Source of the DNA: Halalkalibacter sp. APA_J-10(15)
GTDB lineage: Bacteria; Bacillota; Bacilli; Bacillales; Bacillaceae_D
Direction: 5' to 3'
DNA: 64,000 nt
Assembly (NCBI RefSeq): GCF_023017105.1
Contig: NZ_JALKEV010000001.1
Location: 1 to 64,000 of the forward strand
The notes beneath the pieces are model-generated. The model was given only the letters and a program-made list of their open reading frames with translations. It made no database searches and had not been told where the DNA came from. The translations under genes were made by a program, and so were the position numbers. Positions 22,412-29,811 of this stretch are shown here, piece after piece (positions within the stretch are counted from its first letter, which is position 1; each line of letters starts with the position of its first letter).

Positions 22412-23113
22412 ATGGTGTTGCTAGGTACAATTGTGAATGGGCTTGCGATCGTTGTAGCCTCTTTAATGGGGTTATTAATTAGAAGAATTCCAGATAAAAT
22501 GCGAGAAACGATTATGATAGCCATTGCATTAGCTGTTGTTGTGTTAGGGCTTGATATGGCATTAAAGAGTGAACAGTTTTTAATTGTTATTGCTAGTTTA
22601 GTTGTAGGAGCGATTATTGGCGAAATTCTAGATCTTGAAGGAGGATTAAATAAAGTAGGAGCGTGGATTGAACAACGACTTGGTGCAGCTGAAGAAGGCT
22701 CAATCGCGAAGGCATTTGTGACAACAACGCTCATATATGTCGTAGGGGCGATGGCTATACTAGGAGCATTAGATAGTGGTTTACGAGGAGATCATTCTGT
22801 TTTGTATACGAAATCAATGCTCGATGGTTTTACAGCCATGTTATTTACATCGACGCTCGGGATAGGAGTGATTTTTTCGGCTATCCCGGTTGTTCTGTAT
22901 CAAGGGGGAATTGCTTTGTTAGCGACGCAAATTTATGAATATGTCCCTCAAGCACTGATGGATCAATTTATTGTCGAGATGACGGCGACAGGTGGTGTTA
23001 TGATCATGGCGATTGGTTTAAATATTGCTGGGTTATTGAAGGTTAGGGTGGCAAACCTATTACCGGGAATTGTCGTAGTTGCTGTGATCGTCACAATATT
23101 GTACTTGATATAA
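22412..23113 (+). CDS. DUF554 family membrane protein (YdfK/YqgA type)
   Basis: The 233-residue hydrophobic protein has six or seven membrane segments with many Gly and Ala residues. The opening LLGTIVNGLAIVVASLMG and the central GLRGDHSVLYTKS are typical of the DUF554 family (B. subtilis YdfK, E. coli YqgA). Its function is not established; a transport role is a guess from topology. GGAG lies 8 bases before the ATG. It is likely cotranscribed with the desulfurase-like gene. Confidence 0.88.
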   Translation: MVLLGTIVNGLAIVVASLMGLLIRRIPDKMRETIMIAIALAVVVLGLDMALKSEQFLIVIASLVVGAIIGEILDLEGGLNKVGAWIEQRLGAAEEGSIAKAFVTTTLIYVVGAMAILGALDSGLRGDHSVLYTKSMLDGFTAMLFTSTLGIGVIFSAIPVVLYQGGIALLATQIYEYVPQALMDQFIVEMTATGGVMIMAIGLNIAGLLKVRVANLLPGIVVVAVIVTILYLI

Positions 23114-23210
23114 GTAAACCGTGGATGGCTTTACTTAAAAAGTGATGTCGACGCTACCTGATAAAATAAAACTTTGAAGGTTTACAAAAATCCCCCCTGT
23201 AGAATGATAG

Positions 23211-23270
23211 AGCACTGGCACAGCTCGTTATGTTTTCGTCGAAACATAGAACGACTGGGCACAGTGCTTT
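23211..23270. terminator. Convergent terminator between the DUF554 gene and yyaC
   Basis: AGCACTG (23211-23217) pairs with CAGTGCT (23262-23268). Inside is a second stem, TCGTTATGTTT with AAACATAGAACGA. The yyaC stop overlaps its right end, so it probably serves both strands. Confidence 0.8.
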
Positions 23271-23902
23271 TAAGATAGAGCTGATTTTCCCTTTCGTTTC
23301 AATGCTTCAAAGAATGTAGGAATCCGTTCTTGATTTGGAAGCATTTGATCGGCTTTTACAATTGCCTTTGCCATTGAATCGGCCATTTCCATCACCGTAT
23401 GAAGACGTGTGTTTTGTAAGACAAAAAACTCCATCATTCCTCCAACATTTACAATGCCCGTCATATGGATATCTCCAATTGGCGGGAGCTTCTTCGAAAC
23501 GGCAGCTCCTGGCTGTACAGGTCCGTGGGCCAACGTCATATAGCCAACACTGGATAGCTGTCCTAAGCAAGCATCGATGGCGATAATGAACGGACGCCAA
23601 TGATCTCTTTTAATCTTCTCTAGTCGTTCTTCCATATTAACGGCATGAAAGGGATGTTCCAATGTTCCGTATACATGGAACCTGCGTAATGAAGCTGCTT
23701 CAAGCTTTGATCCAATAAGTGGCCCCAATGAGTCACCTGTTGAGCGGTCAGTACCAATACAAATAATAATGAGATCCCTTTTTGTAAAGAAAGCGGTCAT
23801 TTCATGAAGGATACTAGCCATTTGATTAATAGCTTGTGGATCATCATAGTGAAAACGAGCTTGTTCTTCCTTTTTTATGAATAGACGATGGTTTGTACTC
23901 AT
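23270..23902 (-). CDS. yyaC: Spore protease YyaC-like protein
   Basis: The 210-residue protein matches YyaC, a sporulation protein related to the germination protease GPR. The CIGTDRSTGDSLGPLIG block near residues 52-68 and IDACLG are the family landmarks. The ATG at 23902 has AAAGGAGG 7 bases upstream; an open frame extends 86 codons further upstream but crosses the divergent gene and lacks a ribosome site. It lies near parB as in B. subtilis. It points against its neighbours. Confidence 0.92.
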   Translation of the reverse strand: MSTNHRLFIKKEEQARFHYDDPQAINQMASILHEMTAFFTKRDLIIICIGTDRSTGDSLGPLIGSKLEAASLRRFHVYGTLEHPFHAVNMEERLEKIKRDHWRPFIIAIDACLGQLSSVGYMTLAHGPVQPGAAVSKKLPPIGDIHMTGIVNVGGMMEFFVLQNTRLHTVMEMADSMAKAIVKADQMLPNQERIPTFFEALKRKGKSALS

Positions 23903-23930
23903 AACATCGCCTCCTTTGCCATAGTAGTAA

Positions 23931-23961
23931 CAGTATACGGTGCATTTTTCCTTTCTATACA
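23931..23961 (-). promoter_or_regulatory. Possible forespore (sigma-F/G) promoter of yyaC
   Basis: On the minus strand TGTATA (23956-23961) and TATACTG (23931-23937) are 18 bases apart. This resembles sigma-G/F sites (TGAATA, about 17-18, CATACTA). No sigma-A match is evident here. Confidence 0.4.
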
Positions 23962-24002
23962 TAGAGAGTGAAGAAAGAGGAAAAAAGAGAGGAATGACGG
24001 TT

Positions 24003-25025
24003 ATGTGGGCGAATGGTTTTAAGTGGATGTTCTTAATCATAGGAACAATGATTGGGGCTGGATATGCTTCAGGTAGGGAGTTATGGGAGTTTTTTGGTGC
24101 TGAAAGTGGACTAGCGATCATGTTGTTTTCTGTTTTATTTGCTAGCTCTTGCTTTATCATTCTATCGATAAGTGCAAAGCAGCAATCGTCTCATTATCTA
24201 CCGGTTCTCCAAGAAATTATGGGAAAAAAACTAGCGAGAATGTATGATTGTATGATCCTAATCTATTTGTTTTCTGTAACGGTTATTATGCTTGCTGGTG
24301 GCGGAGCTACGTTAGAGGTTATTCATGTTCCATACTGGCTAGGAACCGTTTTTATTGGAGGAATGGTTGTCATTCTCTTTCTATGGGATACACGTGGAAT
24401 GACATCGATGAACGCCCTTATCATTCCAGTATTGATTGTCTTTCTATTAGGTGTCCTTATTGCCTTTCAATCATTACTAGGGTTTCCGATTCAATTTCGA
24501 GTTGAACAGCAGCATAATTGGCCGTCAGCCTTAACATTTACAGCTTTGAATATTTTACCGTTAATAGCGGTCTTAAGTGCGGTCGGCAAAGAGGTTAACC
24601 GTCAAGGGGAGATCTGGATCGCAAGTATAGGGAGTGGTGTTATTTTAGGAGGGATTTCGTATCTTTATAATGAATCGCTCTTGCAAGTATCTGGTGATAT
24701 CATGCTCTATGAAATCCCATTATTTGCGATACTAAAGCATTATCCTTATTTTATGGTGCTCGTTATGTCTGGGCTATTATGGTTGGCGATTTATACGACT
24801 GCAGCGGCGGGGGTATTTGGTCTTCTTTCACGTATGCGAGAATGGTTGAAGGGCCCTGCATGGCTCATTGCCCTACTAATTGTGAGCATCATGGCTCCAT
24901 TAACTACCTTTGGCTTTTCGACTTTAATTTCGGTTTTATATCCACTATACGGTGTGTTGAACTTGTATGTATTGGCGGCGATTTTACTATATCCAATATT
25001 ACATCATCGTTCCATCGTGAAATGA
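24003..25025 (+). CDS. YkvI-family membrane transporter
   Basis: The 340-residue protein has about ten membrane segments and the opening FLIIGTMIGAGYASGREL, typical of the YkvI family within the APC/LeuT-fold superfamily. The glycine-rich IGAGYASG loop is the expected substrate and ion-binding unwound helix. The substrate is unknown. The ATG at 24003 has AGAGAGGA about 9 bases upstream; the ATG at 23994 abuts the ribosome site. It is transcribed divergently from yyaC. Confidence 0.85.
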   Translation: MWANGFKWMFLIIGTMIGAGYASGRELWEFFGAESGLAIMLFSVLFASSCFIILSISAKQQSSHYLPVLQEIMGKKLARMYDCMILIYLFSVTVIMLAGGGATLEVIHVPYWLGTVFIGGMVVILFLWDTRGMTSMNALIIPVLIVFLLGVLIAFQSLLGFPIQFRVEQQHNWPSALTFTALNILPLIAVLSAVGKEVNRQGEIWIASIGSGVILGGISYLYNESLLQVSGDIMLYEIPLFAILKHYPYFMVLVMSGLLWLAIYTTAAAGVFGLLSRMREWLKGPAWLIALLIVSIMAPLTTFGFSTLISVLYPLYGVLNLYVLAAILLYPILHHRSIVK

Positions 25026-25086
25026 TTCATTTTCGCGATCAATTCATGTATAATAAAGAGGATTAATGAAGAAGGAGGATCATGGC

Positions 25087-25284
25087 ATGTCAGATAAGGA
25101 ATTTGCTTTGCATGATGTAGTTGAAATGAAGAAGCAGCATCCTTGTGGTGAAAACCGTTGGCAAATTATTCGGATGGGGATGGACATTCGGATTAAGTGT
25201 CTAGGCTGTCAGCACAGTGTCATGCTACCTCGTAAAGAATTTCTGAAGAAAATGAAGCGAGTTCTAGAACGCGCTTCAACTTAA
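25087..25284 (+). CDS. yyzM: DUF951 protein YyzM
   Basis: This 65-residue protein matches YyzM across its length: VEMKKQHPCGENRW, then IIRMGMDIRIKCLGC, then SVMLPRKEF. The three conserved cysteines (HPCG, KCLGC) suggest metal binding. It may bind nucleic acid by its SH3-like small barrel, but no function is proven. The ATG at 25087 has GGAGG 8 bases upstream. It precedes ychF as in B. subtilis. Confidence 0.93.
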   Translation: MSDKEFALHDVVEMKKQHPCGENRWQIIRMGMDIRIKCLGCQHSVMLPRKEFLKKMKRVLERAST

Positions 25285-25293
25285 AACGGTGTG

Positions 25294-25334
25294 AAGGCAT
25301 TATAGAAGAGGTAAGTCCTCCTATGATGCCTTTT
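25294..25334 (+). terminator. Terminator after yyzM
   Basis: AAGGCATTATAG pairs with CTATGATGCCTT, with an inner AGAGG/CCTC pairing, followed by TTTT. Confidence 0.88.
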
Positions 25335-25402
25335 ACTATGGGAATGTACCTGGTAGTATTAATCAAAGATTTAGCTTTGCCACTGTACGTTGCTAATAGA
25401 GT

Positions 25403-25433
25403 ATTGAAAAAATGATCTTTTTCAATGCCTTTT
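25403..25433 (+). other. A/T-rich hairpin before ychF
   Basis: ATTGAAAAA (25403-25411) pairs with TTTTTCAAT (25418-25426), followed by GCCTTTTG. It looks like a worn copy of the repeated CACTGAAAAAGT-type terminator hairpin. Confidence 0.45.
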
Positions 25434-25529
25434 GACAATAGGTTGTATTTTTAATCCAAACTCACTATAATTGGAATGATTATGATCAATAGATGAAGTG
25501 GAAGTTGAAATAGAAAAGGAAGTGACCGA

Positions 25530-26630
25530 ATGGCTTTAACGACAGGAATTGTAGGGTTACCAAATGTCGGAAAATCAACGTTATTTAACGCAATTACACA
25601 AGCAGGAGCTGAATCAGCAAATTATCCGTTCTGTACGATTGATCCGAATGTCGGAATTGTTGAAGTACCAGATGTACGTTTACAAAAGCTAACAGAGCTT
25701 GTAACACCGAAGAAAACGATCCCAACCGCTTTTGAATTTACAGATATTGCTGGTATTGTCGAAGGTGCAAGTAAAGGAGAAGGATTAGGAAATAAGTTCC
25801 TTTCCCATATTCGCCAAGTTGATGCGATCTCACATGTCGTTCGTTGTTTTGTAGATGAGAATATTACGCACGTTTCCGGTGGGGTAGACCCGCTTCGTGA
25901 TATTCAGGTGATTAATTTAGAGTTAATTCTTGCGGACTTTGAAACGGTTGATAAGCGCTTTACTAGAGTGGCGAAGCTAGCGAAGACAAAAGATAAGGAA
26001 GCCGTTGCTGAGCTTGAAGTGTTAGAAATGCTTAAGGAGGCTTTTGAAGAAGAGAAGCCTGCAAGAAGCATTGATTTCACGGATGAACAACTGGCTATCG
26101 TGAAGCAGTTTCATTTGCTAACGATTAAGCCTGTTTTATATGTAGCAAATGTGAGCGAAGATGACCTATTAGCCCCAGATGATAATGAGTATGTACAAAA
26201 GGTAAAAGAATTTGCTCATGCAGAAAATAGTGAAGTCATTGTTGTTTGTGCAAAAATTGAATCAGAAATTGCTGAGCTTGAAGGTGACGAAAAGGAGATG
26301 TTCCTTGAAGAGCTCGGTATTGAGGAGTCAGGATTAGATCAATTAATTCGCGCAGCCTATCAGCTATTAGGCCTACAAACGTACTTCACAGCCGGTGTAC
26401 AGGAGGTGCGTGCATGGACATTCCGAAAAGGAACGAAAGCGCCGCAAGCGGCAGGGATTATTCATACTGATTTCGAGAAAGGCTTCATTCGAGCTGAAAC
26501 GGTATCGTATGATGACTTAATGGAAGCTGGCTCAATGAATGCAGCGAAGGAAAAAGGGAAAGTTCGCTTAGAAGGAAAAGAGTACATCGTTCAAGATGGA
26601 GATGTTATCCATTTTAGGTTTAATGTGTAA
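25530..26630 (+). CDS. ychF: Redox-regulated ATPase/GTPase YchF
   Basis: YchF is an Obg-related P-loop protein that prefers ATP and binds ribosomes. The 366 residues show the P-loop GLPNVGKST (about 8-16), DIAGIVEGAS, a coiled-coil insertion (about 130-190) and a C-terminal TGS domain ending GDVIHFRFNV. The start ATG has AAGGAAGTG upstream. It is followed by a strong terminator, so it is a single-gene unit. Confidence 0.97.
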   Translation: MALTTGIVGLPNVGKSTLFNAITQAGAESANYPFCTIDPNVGIVEVPDVRLQKLTELVTPKKTIPTAFEFTDIAGIVEGASKGEGLGNKFLSHIRQVDAISHVVRCFVDENITHVSGGVDPLRDIQVINLELILADFETVDKRFTRVAKLAKTKDKEAVAELEVLEMLKEAFEEEKPARSIDFTDEQLAIVKQFHLLTIKPVLYVANVSEDDLLAPDDNEYVQKVKEFAHAENSEVIVVCAKIESEIAELEGDEKEMFLEELGIEESGLDQLIRAAYQLLGLQTYFTAGVQEVRAWTFRKGTKAPQAAGIIHTDFEKGFIRAETVSYDDLMEAGSMNAAKEKGKVRLEGKEYIVQDGDVIHFRFNV

Positions 26631-26740
26631 TTAAATGCAGTGATGATAGATGAAAGCAAAGTATTCCTCTTAATGTGAAACCGAACAAATACATTTGGTG
26701 CAAATATACCGCTCCTGATATATAATTCGCTTTCCGAGGG

Positions 26741-26792
26741 AAGCTGGTGACTCCATAGCGCTATGCATTGTGGAGTCACCAGCTTTTCTTTT
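26741..26792 (+). terminator. Terminator after ychF
   Basis: AAGCTGGTGACTCCA pairs perfectly with TGGAGTCACCAGCTT, followed by TTCTTTT. Confidence 0.93.
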
Positions 26793-26798
26793 CATAGA

Positions 26799-26835
26799 GT
26801 ACACTGGAAATTTATCAACCAAACTTCCAGTGTAC
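26799..26835. repeat. Hairpin of the reused CACTG...CAGTG type
   Basis: GTACACTGGAA (26799-26809) pairs perfectly with TTCCAGTGTAC (26825-26835). The loop end AACCAAACTT matches the hairpin at 13,816-13,859. No T run follows, so it may be a terminator copy that lost function. Confidence 0.55.
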
Positions 26836-26891
26836 CTGCTACCGCGTTTTCTCTTAGTATACTTATTTTAAGGGAAAGAGATTGCGGTACA

Positions 26892-26920
26892 GTGAACGAT
26901 CTGTTATAATATTGGAATGT
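26892..26920 (+). promoter_or_regulatory. rpsF operon promoter
   Basis: TATAAT (26915-26920) is a perfect -10 box. The -35 position 17 bases upstream reads GTGAAC (26892-26897), a weak match. It lies about 80 bases before rpsF. Confidence 0.65.
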
Positions 26921-26956
26921 GAGTAAAATGACTTATTTTGATGAGTTTTGCTCCTT

Positions 26957-26985
26957 GCTCCGTTAGTGGAGCCGTTAGACCAAAA
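26957..26985 (+). promoter_or_regulatory. Likely S6:S18 autoregulatory leader
   Basis: GCTCC (26957-26961) pairs with GGAGC (26968-26972) around GTTAGT and is followed by CCGTTAGACC just before the rpsF ribosome site. A hairpin with a CCG is the hallmark of the rpsF leader bound by S6 and S18 in many bacteria, mimicking their 16S rRNA site. Confidence 0.6.
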
Positions 26986-26999
26986 GGAGGTGGATCGGA

Positions 27000-27287
27000 A
27001 TGCGTAAGTACGAAATTATGTACATCATCGCTCCAAACCTAGACGAGGCAGCAACTAAAGAAGTAATTGAACGTTTTAATAATGTTCTTACAACGAATGG
27101 TGCTGAAATCGAAAAGGTGAATGAAATGGGTAAGCGTCGTTTAGCATATGAAATTAATGATTTCCGCGAGGGTTTCTATGTATTGCTAAATGTACAATCT
27201 AATTCAGAAGCGATTGCAGAATTTAACCGTCTTGTTAAGATCAACGAAAGCATTATTCGTGTTCTTATTACAAAAGACGAAGAATAA
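27000..27287 (+). CDS. rpsF: 30S ribosomal protein S6
   Basis: The 95-residue protein starts [13 protein letters not shown] and has the [11 protein letters not shown] core of bacterial S6. S6 pairs with S18 on the 30S platform. GGAGG lies upstream of the ATG. It is the first gene of rpsF-ssb-rpsR. Confidence 0.98.
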   Translation: MRKYEIMYIIAPNLDEAATKEVIERFNNVLTTNGAEIEKVNEMGKRRLAYEINDFREGFYVLLNVQSNSEAIAEFNRLVKINESIIRVLITKDEE

Positions 27288-27312
27288 TGAATGGAAAATG
27301 GGAGGGGTATGA

Positions 27313-27789
27313 ATGCTTAACCGAGTCGTGCTAGTTGGACGTTTAACGCGTGATCCTGAACTGCGTTACACACCAAATGGAGTTGCTGTTGCTAACTTTA
27401 CGCTTGCTGTGAATCGGACATTTTCGAATCGGCAAGGGGAGCGTGAGGCTGACTTCATTAATTGTGTCGTCTGGCAGAAGCAAGCTGAAAATGTCGCAAA
27501 CTATTTGAAAAAGGGTAGTTTAGCGGGAGTGGATGGCCGTATACAAACACGTAGCTATGACAACAATGAAGGCCGTAGAGTCTTTGTCACAGAAGTCGTT
27601 GCAGAAAGTGTACAATTTCTTGAGCCTCGTAATAGTGGAGGGGCAGGGAATGAATCATTTGGCGGACCTCCAAGTTCAGCAGGGAATAACGACTTTGGTA
27701 AGCAACCAAATCGTCCATCTGGCTTTGATGATCCGTTTGCAAATGATGGCAAGCCAATTGATATTTCAGATGATGATTTACCGTTTTAA
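27313..27789 (+). CDS. ssb: Single-stranded DNA-binding protein SsbA
   Basis: The 158-residue protein has an N-terminal OB fold ([19 protein letters not shown], to about residue 105), a glycine- and asparagine-rich linker, and the acidic tip DDDLPF that binds DnaE, PriA, RecO and other partners. GGGAGGGG lies before the ATG. It is sandwiched between rpsF and rpsR as in all Bacilli. Confidence 0.98.
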   Translation: MLNRVVLVGRLTRDPELRYTPNGVAVANFTLAVNRTFSNRQGEREADFINCVVWQKQAENVANYLKKGSLAGVDGRIQTRSYDNNEGRRVFVTEVVAESVQFLEPRNSGGAGNESFGGPPSSAGNNDFGKQPNRPSGFDDPFANDGKPIDISDDDLPF

Positions 27790-27857
27790 TTACCTCTCAC
27801 CTTTAATGAATGGTTGTGTGAATAGAATACAATTTAAAAGGAAAGGAGTGCTGTCAA

Positions 27858-28091
27858 ATGGCTCGTCGTGGTCGTCCAAAGCGTCGTAAGGTTTGTTTCT
27901 TCACTGTAAACAAAATTACGAAAATCGATTACAAAGATACTGACCTTTTGAAACGTTTCATTTCTGAGCGTGGTAAGATTTTACCTCGTCGTGTAACTGG
28001 AACGTCAGCGAAGTATCAACGTCAACTTACAATTGCCATTAAGCGTTCTCGTCAAATCGCATTATTGCCATATGTGAATGATGTTAACTAA
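27858..28091 (+). CDS. rpsR: 30S ribosomal protein S18
   Basis: The 77-residue basic protein contains the S18 landmarks [22 protein letters not shown] and [18 protein letters not shown]. It ends the rpsF-ssb-rpsR operon, followed by a strong terminator. Confidence 0.98.
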   Translation: MARRGRPKRRKVCFFTVNKITKIDYKDTDLLKRFISERGKILPRRVTGTSAKYQRQLTIAIKRSRQIALLPYVNDVN

Positions 28092-28107
28092 TTAGATATA
28101 TCAAAAC

Positions 28108-28146
28108 AAAGCATGATAGAGATACAGTCTCTGTCGTGCTTTTTTT
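28108..28146 (+). terminator. Terminator after rpsR
   Basis: AAAGCATGATAGAGA pairs with TCTCTGTCGTGCTTT (one G-U pair), followed by a run of T. The next 215 bases contain nothing recognisable. Confidence 0.93.
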
Positions 28147-28363
28147 AACATTCCGCTTAATTTCATCTAAGTTCATAATAGCAAAGCCGAGTTTACCTAA
28201 ATAGGGTGGGAAAATGAAGGGTTTCTGGAATAGCAGGAAGGGAAGAAGCTCATAAAGCTTTCTAGTCAGAATATGTTAGAAGACGACATCCATGTGGCCT
28301 TGAAATAAAAATTGAATAAATTAAATTAACTCTATAAACCTTGATAAAAGAGCAAATAGAAAA

Positions 28364-28394
28364 AGCGTGTTTTGAAAAATTGATCAAAATACGC
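28364..28394 (-). terminator. Terminator of the decayed serine hydrolase gene
   Basis: AGCGTGTTTTGA (28364-28375) pairs with TCAAAATACGCT (28383-28394) with one G-U pair. On the minus strand it is followed by TTTTTCT, at the 3' end of the pseudogene. Confidence 0.75.
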
Positions 28395-28399
28395 TCTTG

Positions 28400-28762
28400 A
28401 TTATCCTACTCGCTACTTCAACAACGGTCACCGTACCCCAAAGCAAAATAATAATGATTTTGCTCGTTCCAAGGCTGATCCTAAAAAATACGCTTCGTCC
28501 ACCAGTGGCGAGTATAATATCCGATATCTCTATATGTAAGATATTGAGGGGCAGTAGAGTCTTCCATCCAACTTTCTAAAACAATCTGATTATTGTTCCA
28601 AACTCCTTTATTAAGATACATATTTCCTATTTTTACTAGATTTATCACACGCATGCATAGGCCATTTCCACCATTGTTTATAACTTGAGGATCTTCATAC
28701 CAACGACAATCACTTATTAAATGATGCCAATATCCATGGTATTTTATAAAGAAACAACACAT
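28400..28762 (-). pseudogene. Remnant of a class C beta-lactamase-like serine hydrolase
   Basis: On the minus strand this encodes a C-terminal fragment with YLNKGVWNNNQIVLESWMED and ARHWW-like text (YYTRHWW), typical of the beta-lactamase/D-alanyl-D-alanine carboxypeptidase class C family. The frame breaks at about 28,481 and resumes in another frame with WNEQNHYYFALGYG. The N-terminal half with the SxxK site is missing. It interrupts the otherwise conserved rpsR-yybS interval. Confidence 0.7.
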
Positions 28763-28868
28763 GTAATAGGATGTTCACCTTTGTATGCTTTAACTTTCCT
28801 GTTAATTACGGTAAAATATAAAGGAATATCTATAAAGATATAAAAGATCGGAAAAATGAGGTGTATTT

Positions 28869-29807
28869 GTGAGAGATACAAAAACGATGACAGAGGGAGC
28901 CATATTGGCTGCTATCGTTACGATTCTATTACTTCTCACTCTATATGTTCCACTAATAAACACGATTATAATGTGGGCGTTGCCATTGCCTTTTGTCGTT
29001 TTCACATTTCGTCGAGGGCTGAAGGCCGGGACGGTATTATTACTTGTTTCCTCCTTTTTAGGCTTTATTCTAGGTGGAGGGGTATTAGCAATAATTCCGG
29101 CTATCATGTTTGGAACAGCTGGTATGGTGATTGGTGAGATTCACCGTCGAGGCTTGAGTGGCTTTGCCGTTCTGCTAGGTGCATCTTTGGCATATATCGT
29201 ACATATTTTGCTCTTATTCGTCGGTATGACTCTGTTAGTTGGACAAAGTCCTATGCAGCTAGCAGCTGATTTAACACGTGATCAAATGGAGCTTGTTGAG
29301 CGTACATTAGGTGGAATGGGACAAATGAATACTGAGATGCTTGATGAAGCATTGGATACATTACTGTATTTAGCTCCGGTAGCCATTGTCTTTTCAGGAA
29401 TCCTATTAGCGATCATTACGGTGCTTCTTAGTTATTTCGTTTTAAAAAGATTAGGACATGATGTGAAGAAATTGCCTCCCTTTCGTCATTGGGCGTTTCC
29501 GAAAAGCTTCTTATGGTATTATTTAGTTGTACTTATTGTTGCTTTAATCGGTGTTGAAGAAGGAACAGTGATGTTTACGGTTGTGCAAAACCTGATGATG
29601 CTATTAGGGTTTGTTTTGACAATTCAAGGATTCGCTTTTATTTTCTTTTATTGTCATCATAAAAAAGTTTCTATCGCTCTCCCTATTATCATTGTCGTAG
29701 CATCCTTCATCCTTTTACCAATCATTGAGATTATTCGTATAGTAGGAATTATTGACTTAGGCTTTGATTTGCGTAAGCGCATTGCTGGCCAGGATAATAG
29801 GAGCTGA
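28869..29807 (+). CDS. yybS: DUF2232 membrane protein YybS
   Basis: The 312-residue protein has about eight membrane helices and the opening TKTMTEGAILAAIVTILLLL, matching YybS (DUF2232). Its function is not known; the fold resembles S-components of ECF transporters, which is inference. The start is GTG with GAGG upstream. It ends 4 bases before gdpP, so the two are cotranscribed. Confidence 0.9.
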   Translation: MRDTKTMTEGAILAAIVTILLLLTLYVPLINTIIMWALPLPFVVFTFRRGLKAGTVLLLVSSFLGFILGGGVLAIIPAIMFGTAGMVIGEIHRRGLSGFAVLLGASLAYIVHILLLFVGMTLLVGQSPMQLAADLTRDQMELVERTLGGMGQMNTEMLDEALDTLLYLAPVAIVFSGILLAIITVLLSYFVLKRLGHDVKKLPPFRHWAFPKSFLWYYLVVLIVALIGVEEGTVMFTVVQNLMMLLGFVLTIQGFAFIFFYCHHKKVSIALPIIIVVASFILLPIIEIIRIVGIIDLGFDLRKRIAGQDNRS

Positions 29808-29811
29808 CGAT

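Noticed and set aside
23903-24160. Upstream extension of yyaC by 86 codons
   Set aside because: It overlaps the divergent transporter start, lacks a ribosome site and has no similarity to YyaC; AAAGGAGG fixes the start at 23,902.
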